Position numbers and translations under genes: made by a program. This document shows, piece after piece, positions 44,978 through 55,632 of a stretch of DNA of 64,000 bases. The notes beneath the pieces were generated by a model. It had not been told where the DNA came from, searched no databases, and was given only the letters and a program-made list of their open reading frames with translations. Numbering within the stretch: position 1 is the first letter of the stretch; every line of letters starts with the position of its first letter. This DNA comes from Lophius americanus (taxonomy: Eukaryota; Chordata; Actinopteri; Lophiiformes; Lophiidae), in NCBI GenBank assembly GCA_037951165.1, contig JBBDHG010000026.1, forward strand, positions 3,985,501 through 4,049,500, written 5' to 3'.

Positions 44978-45065
44978 ATTCCTTTCCAATATCAGATAGA
45001 TAGATAGATAGCCTTTATTAGTCCCACAATGGGGAAATTGCAATGGGATTCCTTTCCAATATCAG
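44978..45065 (-). mobile_element. 52-bp LINE-tail insertion with 18-bp target-site duplication
   Basis: Perfect direct repeats ATTCCTTTCCAATATCAG at 44978-44995 and 45048-45065 flank 52 bp consisting of (ATAG)n and 'cctttattagtcccacaatg' plus a short remainder. The inserted piece resembles the 3' end of fish non-LTR elements (AATAAAGNCTATCTATC on the minus strand), extremely 5'-truncated. Confidence 0.85.
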
Positions 45066-45761
45066 GATGTAACTAATTGTCTCAATAAGCTATATCATAC
45101 TGGTTCAGACTATTAATGAACAATAAAATTATTAGGAAATTAAAATGGTAAAAATGATAAATTTAAACTTATTCTACAGTTGTGTGAGGTAGAAAACACC
45201 AGCTGCTTCAAACACTGAAGAAACGAATCTAACTAAACACGTTTAAAACGGATAGTGGAAAAACTAAATTTGAAGTTTGTATCATTTCAAAAATTCATCA
45301 CCCAATCACTAAATTGATATTTAATATGGGCTAACTATAATTTTGATTAAATGAATGGCATGAATGACAAAAAATGACATTACAGCATTCACAAATCAAT
45401 GAGGTACTAAGATTTTTAGCTTATCTTATGCCTAAAATAAGAAGGGACTGTATTTGGTGCCCCATTAGCTCCTAAAAAAGTGGTTGCTATTCTTCCTTGG
45501 GTCATTTCAATAGAATTGACACTTAAAAACAATATTATAAAAACGTCTCTCTCCACGTGGTCTCTGTGTGTCCGTACCTCCACAGTCACTGCTGGGTGAC
45601 GTCACCGGTCAAATGGTAAGGTGATGATGATTAAGTGGAGTCTTCCTGTTTGACGTTAAGCACTAAGTAAACACTCGGAATTTTTGCACTAATTTAAAAG
45701 CTGTAAAAACTAAAGCCTTATGTGACGAATTTGATTTACAATGTACTTAATTAGTTTTTTC

Positions 45762-45783
45762 TGTTGTTGTTGTTGTTGTTGTT
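45762..45783. repeat. (TTG)7 microsatellite
   Basis: Seven trinucleotide units. Confidence 0.9.
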
Positions 45784-46243
45784 ACTTTATTATCTGTCAT
45801 TATTTATTTTTATTATATACTGACTCAAGCCTTGACTGTTTTTCTCTCCGAGCCATTGCCTGATACTATTTATCAATAAAGTTTTTTTTTTAAATGTAGC
45901 AAAAAAAGGTTTCTTCACCATTTTGTGTAATGTTTTAAAAGCACCACTAGATGGCGGTCCAACAAAGTCCAGGTGAGACTCAAACAGATCAGAAGAAGGG
46001 GATTTATTATCACTGTGGTTTCAGTGTTTTAGCAGGAATGAGAGAACACTTTTTCTCCTTTTTAAATGATTAGTGTGCAATATTTTATAGTTTTTATGTA
46101 CACCTTAACTGATAAAATAAATAAATTGGTAAATGCTGCTGCTGAATGTTTTCATGGCTACGAATAATATTCACTACACAAAAAGAAAAAAACATTAGAG
46201 GTAAAAGCATTACAAATTACAGCATTACTCAGATGAAGAAATG

Positions 46244-46320
46244 AACGATCAAATCAAATTAGTTTTATTTGTGTAACACCAAATCACAACAAAAGTTATC
46301 TGAAGGAACTTTCCAAAAAG
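46244..46320 (-). mobile_element. Teleost LINE/SINE 3' tail
   Basis: 'atcaaatcaaattagtttta', 'tttgtgtaacaccaaatcac', 'aacaaaagttatctgaagga' is the reverse complement of the tail 'cttgaga-aac--ttgttgtga...ctatataaataaa' seen at 61700-61775. Confidence 0.6.
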
Positions 46321-47271
46321 AGACTGCACAATTAAGAAGCAGCAGTAGTGTCACAATTAAAAGTCGACAATGGCACGAAAAGAAACTGCCCCGGGATCTT
46401 CAAAATCTGACAGTGGAGCCATCTGCCTTGAACACCAGGGGTTGAGAGAGAACGTTTAATTGGATTGGAACTGGTGTTGAAAAGCAGTGCATAAAAAAGT
46501 CTGATCTTTATCATAAAAGAAAGCCAGACGTTTTTTAAGAGTTGAGACAAGTAGAGCCGGTTCAAACCTGATATCAGGAGAAACTTTGACTCTGGATGTG
46601 AAATACCACGTCTGTCAGCGTGATCTATTTTAAGATAAATACTACTGCAAGCAGAACATGATGGTCCGTTCTCCATTGTTCAGAGTTGGATTATTAGAAG
46701 GCCATGTGATCGACCATGCTTGCTTAGTTATATCTTGTGTGTTTTTCCACAAGATGTCTCCAAAAAGTTTCTTTTGTTTAGATTTGTTGGCAGAGACAAA
46801 CCCTTCATATTGCAGCAGCTGCAGGTTCATCTCCATAGATGGTCATGTTTCTGCATCTCATTCTCCCCATCTCCTTTCACATCTTCAGCTGTCCAAGCAA
46901 TAGATGCCGGAGGGCCCAGAAAATCACAGGATTTGTAGATGGATTTTGAAGACATATTTTTAAGGACGCGTCTTGAGCTATGGAAAAGTTGCTAACAGTT
47001 TAAGGTGGATCTGGTAGGATTCAAAGTTTGGATCTCTTTTGAATTTTTTTCAAAATTTAAGAGAAAATATCTTTAATGAACGTTTAAAATAAAAAATACC
47101 CAGGCAGGGAGAACTGGTAGTGTTTCACCATGACGCACACTGGATACTGATCGGGGTCACAATCTCAATGATAATCTGGAACTTTGAGATCTTGTTTAGG
47201 AAAGTGGCCACCATATGTTTGCATTTTAAAAAATAAAACAGTGTAATCATTTTTAAATAAAATCTTTTGTT

Positions 47272-47312
47272 GAGGTTTGGTCCTTTATTCACATGACAAA
47301 GGACCAAACCTC
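47272..47312. repeat. Perfect hairpin, 15-bp arms, 11-nt loop
   Basis: GAGGTTTGGTCCTTT (47272-47286) and its exact reverse complement (47298-47312). Confidence 0.95.
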
Positions 47313-48204
47313 TTAATTATATGGTTATTTTTGAGTGCCTAATATTTATTAAAGTAATACATTTCCCAACATAATAAAATGTGCAGAGAAATAATTTTCC
47401 CATATTCTATTTTGTCTGTTCTCATCAGTGAATACTAGAATGCTAGAGTGCTAGAATGAATATGTAAGCAATGGATGAGCAGAAATAAGTGACCAAACAT
47501 TTGATCAGTAATCACTGAAAGCATCTCTGTCTCTGTCTTAACACACTTAGGAAGTTCTGATATCAACCTGTTGATACAAGAACCACTTCCTGCACAAGGG
47601 TTTCAGAAGATATCTTACTAAATTAACCCCCTGCCAAGGCTTTTATTTCTATGTCAGTATTTTCTCTTGGTTAAAAGGTGTTGTGTCCTCCGATGTTAGA
47701 AGTAGTCTGGATAAACGTTATTGCGAGATGCAGAGACATCTATTAACCTCTTTTTGTTCATATTTAAGCAGTGAAAAGACAAACCAGACTGTGCAGAGGA
47801 GTACAGAATTGTTTGGCTGACAGCCAGCATCGACACCAGGGTGGTGTGAATTTAGCAAAGGTTGGGCAAAGCCCGACTCAGTAGGATGTTAAGCACAAAG
47901 AGCATTTTATGCGCTACGAAGAGAGTTTCATAAAAAACGGGGCAAAGACCTTTACACCATCTGCGTAAATGAGGACAAAGGTGAGAGGCTGTGGTCTGAG
48001 TGACTGAACTTTAATTCCTCGTGGGCGAGATCATAGCTTTATCGTGTGTTCTTCATATTGGCTTCTCTGCACAAGATCACTGTAAAGTCCAGCATGAGAT
48101 ATTCCCTCATGTTAAAAAGCCCTTAATGGACAGGCTCCATCCTACCCCCAGTCAACCATTACATTATAATCATTAGTGTTTTCATATTTGTGAATATGAA
48201 TCGA

Positions 48205-48640
48205 ATAATTATTGATTCATATTCACCAAATTAGGACTAAAACGGACCAACGGTTGTGAAGTTATGACTAAAAAGTATTATTCGTTATAAGCTAGTCCTA
48301 GTGAGCAAATTAGAAGTGTCGTAGTGAATCGGGATGCATTCAAGTTAGATCTCCTTAAGATGATCCATCCGCACAAAATCAGGAATAAATCGGACCAACC
48401 GTTTTGAAATAATGGTACAAAAACCTTTGGAGATTCTGCTCCCCTTGTGTCAGAATATGAAACCAACTCTCCCAAAATCAATCCTGTTCTTCCTCATACA
48501 TATACCTAGATATACCTAGGTGTATACCTAGATATACCTAGGTATACGTATACCTATGTAGGTATACAATTTTGAAAATGATCCATGAAATAGTTTTTGA
48601 GTTCTTACATTTATATGAAGGATCTGCGGCGGACACAAAA
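48205..48640 (+). repeat. Family A repeat copy with TACCTAGG expansion
   Basis: It contains two 'cggaccaac' monomers 148 bp apart, then 'cccaaaatcaatcctgttct', 'tgaaaatgatccatgaaata' and 'gtttttgagtt'. Where other copies have about 20 bp of 'tactaaggtctatg', this one carries a palindromic TATACCTAGG-type expansion at 48501-48567. Confidence 0.75.
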
Positions 48641-48769
48641 AAACAACAACAACAAAAGACATAAAAACAACACAGGGACATAATGCCAAGACGAATGCTA
48701 CAAAGAGAATTGCGCTGATGTCGTCACTATTGCATTAAGGAAAGGAAAACAGAATTGCACATTTTGTTT

Positions 48770-49110
48770 GAGGGTGGGATGTTGACGGCTCTTCAGCAGG
48801 GAGCGGTTATTGTCCTCATGGGGGCTAACATTTTACAGCCTGTGGGTAGAAGTTGTTTTTTAGTCTATTTGTGTTTGTTTTAACTGACGGGGGGGCCTTT
48901 ATAATATGACAGTGTACATGTCTGTGAAGGGGGGGGGGGGGGGGGGGGGGGTTAATATGGGCCCGATCACACGCTGCCCTCAGCACCTGCTGCAGGTCCT
49001 TCTTGTCCTCTTCTGTACAGCTAGTGAACCACACCGGTAGGCTTGAGGTCAGGAGGCTCCAATCCACATCTCGACTGACCTCACCTGATCCACGAACAAC
49101 TCTAACCAGG

Positions 49111-49148
<38 letters not shown>

Positions 49149-49330
49149 GTGCAACAGAGACTGTATTTCCTTTGGAAGCTGAAACAGGGTTGCCTCCTTC
49201 AGCACCTGCTGATTAACGTCTATCAGTTCACCATTGAGTGATTTCTACCTCCTCGCCGTAGACGCAGAGGTTGGAGTGCACTGAGGTCCATTCAAGAGAT
49301 TGCAGTTAACAGCAAATTTACATTTTTGAT
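48770..49330 (+). mobile_element. Non-LTR retrotransposon relic with two poly-G tracts
   Basis: The plus strand at 49150-49242 reads VQQRLYFLWKLKQGCLLQHL then LINVYQFTIE. It resembles the 'QRLYFLRKLRSF....L..FY.S...S' C-terminal region of fish LINE ORF2 proteins. G23 (48929-48951) and G36 (49112-49147) tracts interrupt it. The proline-rich minus-strand frame is the shadow of these tracts. Confidence 0.55.
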
Positions 49331-50281
49331 CTGAAATTGATGTGTTGGAAGAAAGTAAAAATGTGCATGCCCAAGGATCAGAGCGACTTTAACATGGGGC
49401 CAAATTGGATGGGTAGATGATTGGGTCAGAGCATCTCCAGGACAGCAGATCCTGGTTGGTGTTCTCAGTCGGCGGGGTTTTAGAACATAGAAAGGAGGAT
49501 AACTGGTGAACCTGCAACTGATCTGGGAGTGAGGGTTAGCACATGTGCTCCGATCCCACGGATGAGCTACTGTAACACCGATCGCTGTAGTAGTGAAGTT
49601 TGCAAAGCCTGATTCTGGACCCATGTGCAGACACAAGAGGGAAGCAGATCAGCTGCAGTTCAATGTTTGAATAAGAAATGCCTTTCGAATGAATGTCCAC
49701 AGAGCAAGCAAAGATCGAAACCAAGCAGCGGTCCAACAAGGCAAACCAAACTAGAGAACAACAGGAAGGGTAAGGTCCAAGTAAGAGTCAGCATCACGAA
49801 CAATCCATGTAAACAAATTGGAAAACTTACAAGAAAAACCCGTAAAACGGTTGTTGCTCGTCACCTCAAACATCAACGTGGAATTGGACTAGGAGGAGAG
49901 GGCATCACAAACTAAATGCACCGAGGTAAAGACACGATCAGACTTTGATGGAAGGAGAGAACGGTTGGACATGATGGACGATCACACAAGAGAAGAATTA
50001 GAAGAAAAAGACCCATGATGCTCAGCGATATTATCAAATGTGAAACAGCGAATAGGTGAACACTAAAAGAGGGGGAAAGAACAGAGACTGGAATTAAAGT
50101 GGTCAAAAGCAGAAGCAAAACCCATGATGGAGCAACGATAACAGGAAGTGTGGAGCTAATCAAACAACATGGAGAGACAAACTTTCAAAATTAAACAGGA
50201 AGTAATAAAACACATAACACAGAACAAGGGCTTTAGAGTAAAATGTGAAAACCAAAACAAAACAAAACAGAGTCGTGACAT

Positions 50282-50830
50282 GTTATGGTTCTGATAGAAA
50301 GTGGTTTAAAAATGCTCGTAGGGCTTTTTCAGCAACAAAAGGTGAGCCTATATAATATCAGGTGGGTTTAATGTTATGGCTAATTAAATATAAATGCTCT
50401 AAGTGAAATTTTTGTATATGTATTAGATCAGGTTATATTTTTGTATAAGCTAATATTTTTTAAATACAGTTGACGGACGTTTTTAATAACTACGGCAAAT
50501 GATATCAATCCTGCTGCAAATCGGAGAAAGGTGTATGATTGACCATATTGGCCCCGCCCACCGATGAAAACACCTACATTTTTCCTCAAAACTGGACCAT
50601 GGAGCTATGGAAGGACGTGTCCTGGTCTGATGAATCACATTTCAGTGCAGAGTGTTCGTCACTATGATTCAGACATCGTACATTTGATACGTGTCAACTA
50701 ACTGATTATTAGTATCTAGAGTTCTGCTCTTCCTGGAAATGGTGTTCAGTCTCCTCACTAATGGCAAGCAGAGCAGCCATTAGTGGTTTTTGTGACATAT
50801 AGTGTTTTCTGACACCTTTCAAACTAAACA
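50282..50830 (+). mobile_element. Tc1/mariner-like transposon relic, rearranged
   Basis: It contains GSDRK coding ('ggttctgatagaaag', 50287), a terminal-type motif CAGGTGGGTTTAATG... (50359-50384), and a transposase fragment TMELWKDVSWSDESHFSAE (about 50597-50653). The latter carries the WSDES motif around the second catalytic Asp of the Tc1 DDE domain. 'gtgttttctgacacc' lies at its right. Pieces are out of natural order, so at least two fragments are mixed. Confidence 0.65.
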
Positions 50831-50834
50831 GACA

Positions 50835-51520
50835 TTGATAACAACTAGGCCAATGCTGTCACCCTTGACAGCAAAAGTTTATCCCCAAAAAGCCCCTAAT
50901 CCCCTGCGTTGCACAAGAAATGCCCCTGACTGAACTCCACAACTTAAATGAGACTCATTAATAATCTCAAATCGTCCGTATTGACTCAACCTAACTACTT
51001 CTATGAAGTCAGAAATATACTCTAAAGATAAAATATACCTTATATGTTATATTATTTATAAGATAAAATATAAGACATATACCGTCGAGCTGATTAATAA
51101 CCACCAAATCTGGGCTAAATCAGAACGGTTGGGAAGTTTTGTAAAAAAAAAAACATTTTTTGTCTGAAAACGCTCCCCTAGTGAGTAAAATATGAACTAT
51201 TAGAGGAAAATTTGATATATGATATTTATCCTCGAGTCGATTCATATCATCCATTTTGCAGTAATTTCAACCAATAATTGCGCAATTATGGCTCCAAAAC
51301 TGTGATTTTGGTAATAAAATCTCCTAGTGGAGGAAATATGAAACTCGTCTTTCCCAACATCAATCCCGTTCTTACTCGTAATAAGGTCTATAGGAGGATA
51401 AAATTTGAAAATGATCCACGAAGAAGTTATCGCATTAGCACAAAGGCTCAGCAGCAGAAGCATGACGATTCCATAATTTTCGTTTTTCGGAGATAGTAAT
51501 AGAAATATTATATGTCAAAT
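50835..51520 (+). repeat. Family A repeat, most complete copy
   Basis: Module order: stem-loop GCTGTCA/TGACAGC (50855-50861, 50866-50872), 'tatccccaaaaagcccctaa', 'gctcccctagtgagtaaaat', 'tttcccaacatcaatcccgt', 'tttgaaaatgatccacgaag' and 'gcagcagaagcatgacgatt'. No ORF. It directly precedes a gypsy Pol scrap at 51685, but a physical link is unproven. Confidence 0.75.
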
Positions 51521-51684
51521 TTCTTTTTCAACATCAAGTGCAATATAACATTTATTTTAATGGGCCCAAACAGTTACACTCCAGGTATTATCTTTATGTA
51601 AATAGTGCATTCATTGTAAACTGGGCATCGTTGAGTTATCAAGAAGCGATTGGTGGCTGAAGCCCATTAACTTGGTTCCAGACA

Positions 51685-51942
51685 GTGAGAACTCTTTTTT
51701 GTGTAGTCCTTTGTGTGGACTTACTGCTGCAGACTGATGCCTCAGAGCGGGGTTTTGGAGCTTTGCCTTCGCAGGGAGAGCCATTTTACCGTCGCCCATT
51801 GACTTACATCAGCACAAATGTTCTCACTGTGGAGAAAAAATACCTCACAATTAAATGGTCCTTGGGCTCCGTCAGGTATTTCCATCTGCGGGGGCAGAGA
51901 GTACATCCTTACCATAAAGGCCTGTGTGTATGGATAAGATGA
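51685..51942 (+). mobile_element. Ty3/gypsy-type Pol relic (RT end / RNase H)
   Basis: The open frame carries LLQTDASERGFGALPSQ, PLTYISTNVLTVEKKYLTIK and WSLGSVRYFHLRGQ. This is the hallmark of the RNase H region of Ty3/gypsy LTR retrotransposons ('TDAS..G.GAVL.Q ... Y.S..L...E..Y.....E.LA..W......YL.G'). Only about 85 codons survive; no LTRs, integrase or gag were seen. Confidence 0.8.
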
Positions 51943-52424
51943 AAGATGCTGACAACCACCTCATCCGTTTGTAACTGATGATGCAAGTGTATACTTCACG
52001 ATCCGCCACAATCTTGGGCGAGGTGATTCCATTGCTGACTTCCTTCCAGACTATAATGGCGTGATTACCAGCCAAACCATCAACCAGACGTATTAAAGGT
52101 TTTCTGTTCTTCTAAACAGGATGCGTGATGGATGTTTGTGTAAACATTTACTTCTTTTTTTTTTCTCGAATGAGTGCAATCAGTTAATGTTAAGTGTTCA
52201 TTCAAATGATTTAACAACTTTCCTGTCAGTATCAGCAGTTCTTCTAATTTAATATACAGATAGAAATAAAACCCTTATTTTTTTTTTTACTGTTACTTGC
52301 TCTCACAGTTTTTGTTTAACCTGCTCCTTCACATAATAATAAACTAATGACGAGGCAGGGGGAGAGAAGACATTCCTTTTCCTCTCTGGCTGTATTATTA
52401 TTATTATAATGTGCAAAAGTTTGT

Positions 52425-52960
52425 TCATTACCTCATGCAATATTATTCCTCATGATTATTTCTATGTCCCCGAAAAGTCTGTGATATTCCATCACTGCTT
52501 CCGCTGCAGGTCCTTCGTGTTACCGCCATGACTCAAAAACTATTTCAGGGATAACTTTTCTAATTTCATAACCCCATAGACCTTAGTACGAGGAAGAACA
52601 GGATTGAGTTTGGAAAATGACAGTTACATATTTCACAATTAAGGGGAGCTTTACGTCCAAAATCACAGTTTTGGGGTATATGCATCATATATTTATCTTC
52701 TATATATCATATTTTACTCAAACAGTTCGTATTTTATTCACTAGGTGGAGCTTTTTAAAAATAAAAAAAAATACACACACACTGTTTTTCAAACACAACT
52801 TCCTGACCGTTGGTCTGATTGAGTTAAAATTGACTTCATATGGAAAACCTCAAGGAGGTCTAATTTTAATGTAATATTTCCTATTTTACGCATTAAGGGG
52901 ATCTTTTCGTGGAAAACACTGTTCTCGTCTGTAAACTATTTGTGTCTAAATTTGGCAATT
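52425..52960 (-). repeat. Family A repeat, inverted copy
   Basis: The reverse complement gives 'cagaccaacggtcaggaagt', 'aagctccacctagtgaataa', 'aaactgtgattttggacgta', 'aatcctgttcttcctcgtac', 'gaaatagtttttgagtcatg' and 'cagtgatggaatatcacaga' in family A order. Confidence 0.75.
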
Positions 52961-52970
52961 TAGAGTATTG

Positions 52971-52974
<4 letters not shown>

Positions 52975-53007
<33 letters not shown>

Positions 53008-53018
53008 TATTATTATTA

Positions 53019-53096
<78 letters not shown>

Positions 53097-53098
53097 CA
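52975..53098. repeat. (TTA)n microsatellite
   Basis: About 120 bp of TTA units with a few dinucleotide phase breaks and two ATC variants. It looks like a duplicated half-block. The tyrosine/isoleucine-rich open frame here is not a gene. Confidence 0.97.
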
Positions 53099-53159
53099 TT
53101 TACAATTTTTCTATTAGGCACTGGCTTCATTTACTATTTATTATACACACTTTTTTTTT

Positions 53160-53260
53160 TTACCCCCGTCAAGGATGTTATGTTTATACCTTGGTTTGTT
53201 TTTCTGTTTGTTTTTTTTTGTTTGTTAGCGAGATCGGTTTTCGTTCATTAACTCTGTAAA
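53160..53260 (+). repeat. Teleost interspersed repeat of the 'GCCAAGGAGGTT' type, 5' part
   Basis: 'ccccgtcaaggatgttatgt', 'ttataccttggtttg' and 'ttgtttgttagcgagat' match the start of this repeat. Confidence 0.55.
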
Positions 53261-53740
53261 TAATTAACTAATTTTCTTCTAATTTTCTGAGCATTTTTGG
53301 GCTGGTAGCGACAAAAAATCTATACACTAAGTATGAAGGTGAAATCAGTCAAAATTGACAAACGAGCACGTCTCATAATCGTAAACCCATTACTTCAGTA
53401 CATAAGGATATTCATTTTATCCATAGACAATTTGATAATAAGATGATTACAGTATTCTTCTATTTTTATTCTGTCATTGTGTTGTGTCGTTACTATAATT
53501 TTGAAGTGCAAGAACTTAATTTGGGATTAATGAGCCTTCGGTCAGCTGATTGGTGTGAACTGATTGTTGCAAGTCTTTAAATGAACGAAGTATCATTATA
53601 TAACTTCATAATAAGTCCATGGAAACGATCATTTGTTCATAAGACATTAGTCCAAAAATATCAGCGGCTGTGGGAATCGTGTCATTGTTATTGAGGAATA
53701 ATGAATGTGTATTCAAATGAGCGCAAGACATGGGGGTGGG

Positions 53741-53742
53741 GT

Positions 53743-53778
<36 letters not shown>

Positions 53779-53818
53779 TTGTGTGTGTGGGTGTGTGTGT
53801 GGGTGTGTGTGTGTGTGG
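53741..53818. repeat. (TG)n microsatellite
   Basis: Imperfect TG run with GGGTG interruptions. Confidence 0.97.
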
Positions 53819-54555
53819 AAGGGGGGGTCTCTGTACCATAATAACTTCCTCTCAGCTTGTTATATTGCTTATGTTTGCGCTTTCACAACTCATTAGGCAT
53901 AATTAAAGAGTAAACGGTTGCCCCCGTGTTAAATCCTTCTTCATTAGTGATGAATGTCTGCCATGACATTACGCAACCAGTAGGGTATAAACATTCATCT
54001 CCACATCTTCGTTTTTGTTTAACGGAAAAGGAAGCACCCATTGTCAAGTCATTAGTGTTCATCATCTCCTCTATTTTAGATTTTTCTGACCATGAAACAG
54101 GGAGTGAGTGGATTTAATCATCCACTTGTCTGCACATCCAGGGGAGTAACCGCTTACTCGAGAATTACTCGAAAATCAACTTATTACTGTGTATTCTTCA
54201 TGGCCTTGTTATTTTGTCTACCATCATAAGTGACTTGTGAATTTGACCAATCATTAAAGTTTCCTGCTAAAGTTTCGAAGGAAGTAGCCTTTAGCCTCTT
54301 CATATGAGCTAAATTTAGCCACAATTGGGAATATAGTTGGGAAGCAACTGTCAAAAAGTTGTGCTCTCTTTTAGAATAAGCCCCCCTAGATATGATGATA
54401 TGATGATATGATATATGATGGTTGATATGATTGATATGACAAGGCCAAATTCTCCGGAATTTTAGTTCTCGTTGGGTTTTCCTGGTCTGCAGAGGTTAGC
54501 GCACACTAGATTGGTCTGGAGAAGGAAATCTGGTGATTCAGTGACAGGATCATGG

Positions 54556-54612
54556 GGGAGTGAAGGCTAGCCAGTCCAGTCCCACAGACTGGACTGGCTA
54601 GCCTTCACTCCC
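54556..54612. repeat. Perfect hairpin, 26-bp arms, 5-nt loop
   Basis: The left arm at 54556-54581 (gggagtgaaggctagccagt + ccagtc) and right arm at 54587-54612 are exact reverse complements around 'ccaca'. A Tc1-type terminal motif lies 56 bp to the right (54668-54693). Confidence 0.97.
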
Positions 54613-54667
54613 ACAGGACAACTACTGTGTATGAGGGGTGAGAAAGGGGGGCCTCCGCAAAATTTGA

Positions 54668-54693
54668 CAGGTGGGTTTAATGTTATGGCTAAT
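54668..54693 (+). mobile_element. Tc1-like terminal motif
   Basis: 26 bases identical to 50359-50384 (begins CAGGTGGGTTTAATG, ends ATGGCTAAT). Interpreted as the terminal repeat of the Tc1-like family whose relics lie elsewhere in the window. Confidence 0.6.
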
Positions 54694-55632
54694 CTGTAGG
54701 AATCTTAACATCTTAACATCATCTTTCAAAACATTATTTTCCATATATATATGTAAATAGATCTATTTTTATGAGAATCAATATTCTTTAGCTGAGGAAT
54801 GCGCTCTCTGGGTGTTTTCCAGTTGATCATGTGTCCAGACTGGGTTCTGTTCTTGTGCATCTGAAATAATGAGAGACCGACCATAAACAGGCATTAGTAA
54901 GCAATGCAGCTTATTACTCTGGTTTAATTAATAATACATGATCAATAAATGTGGCTAATTCTGCCGGCCATGCACAAATATTAACTGTGTTGTGGTCAGC
55001 TCTACTTATACTTAAGTAAGAAATCTGTCACATGACGTGACATGGTTGACATGCAGCATGGCCGATAGGAAACCAAATACTCTTACGATCTTTTTTTTTT
55101 TCAATTGATGGGCGCGCCATGCTGTCAACAGGAAAGATAGTTGAAAGTTGTCGCCAATAGTTAGATCTGCCACTTCTTGAGAGCTTAACCACTCATTAGC
55201 AGACGTCAACATTATGATGTGGCCCAAGACATCAGTTCACAGTGAGAGTGAATAATTACAGGAAAGGCCTTCATCTAAACTAGAATGTTATGTATAGCTC
55301 TTCACATTTAATGAGCGCACCTATGAAGGCCCGTCAATATATTCCATAAACCACCGGAGCGTTCAGAATATGGTAAATGCAGGGATGCAAAATTGTAATT
55401 GTACTTTGCAGTTTTGGTAACGCTCAACTTCAAAAATCGGAGCCAAATGCAAAAACACTACTCAAAAAGGTTAAGTGAAGAAAAATAAAGTTCAATTAAG
55501 AAAAAATCTAATCTATAAAAATAAACTACCTGTGTGTCTGAATCAGACGCACAAACAAATATTAATCCAGAAACACAATGACAGATGAAAATGATAAAGT
55601 AGCAAATTATGATCCAAAATACAAAGTAGTAA

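Noticed and set aside
48825..49205. Proline-rich 126-codon minus-strand frame
   Set aside because: It is produced by the two poly-G tracts in a LINE relic, not by a real gene.
52909..53259. Tyr/Ile-rich frame
   Set aside because: Translation of a (TTA)n microsatellite.
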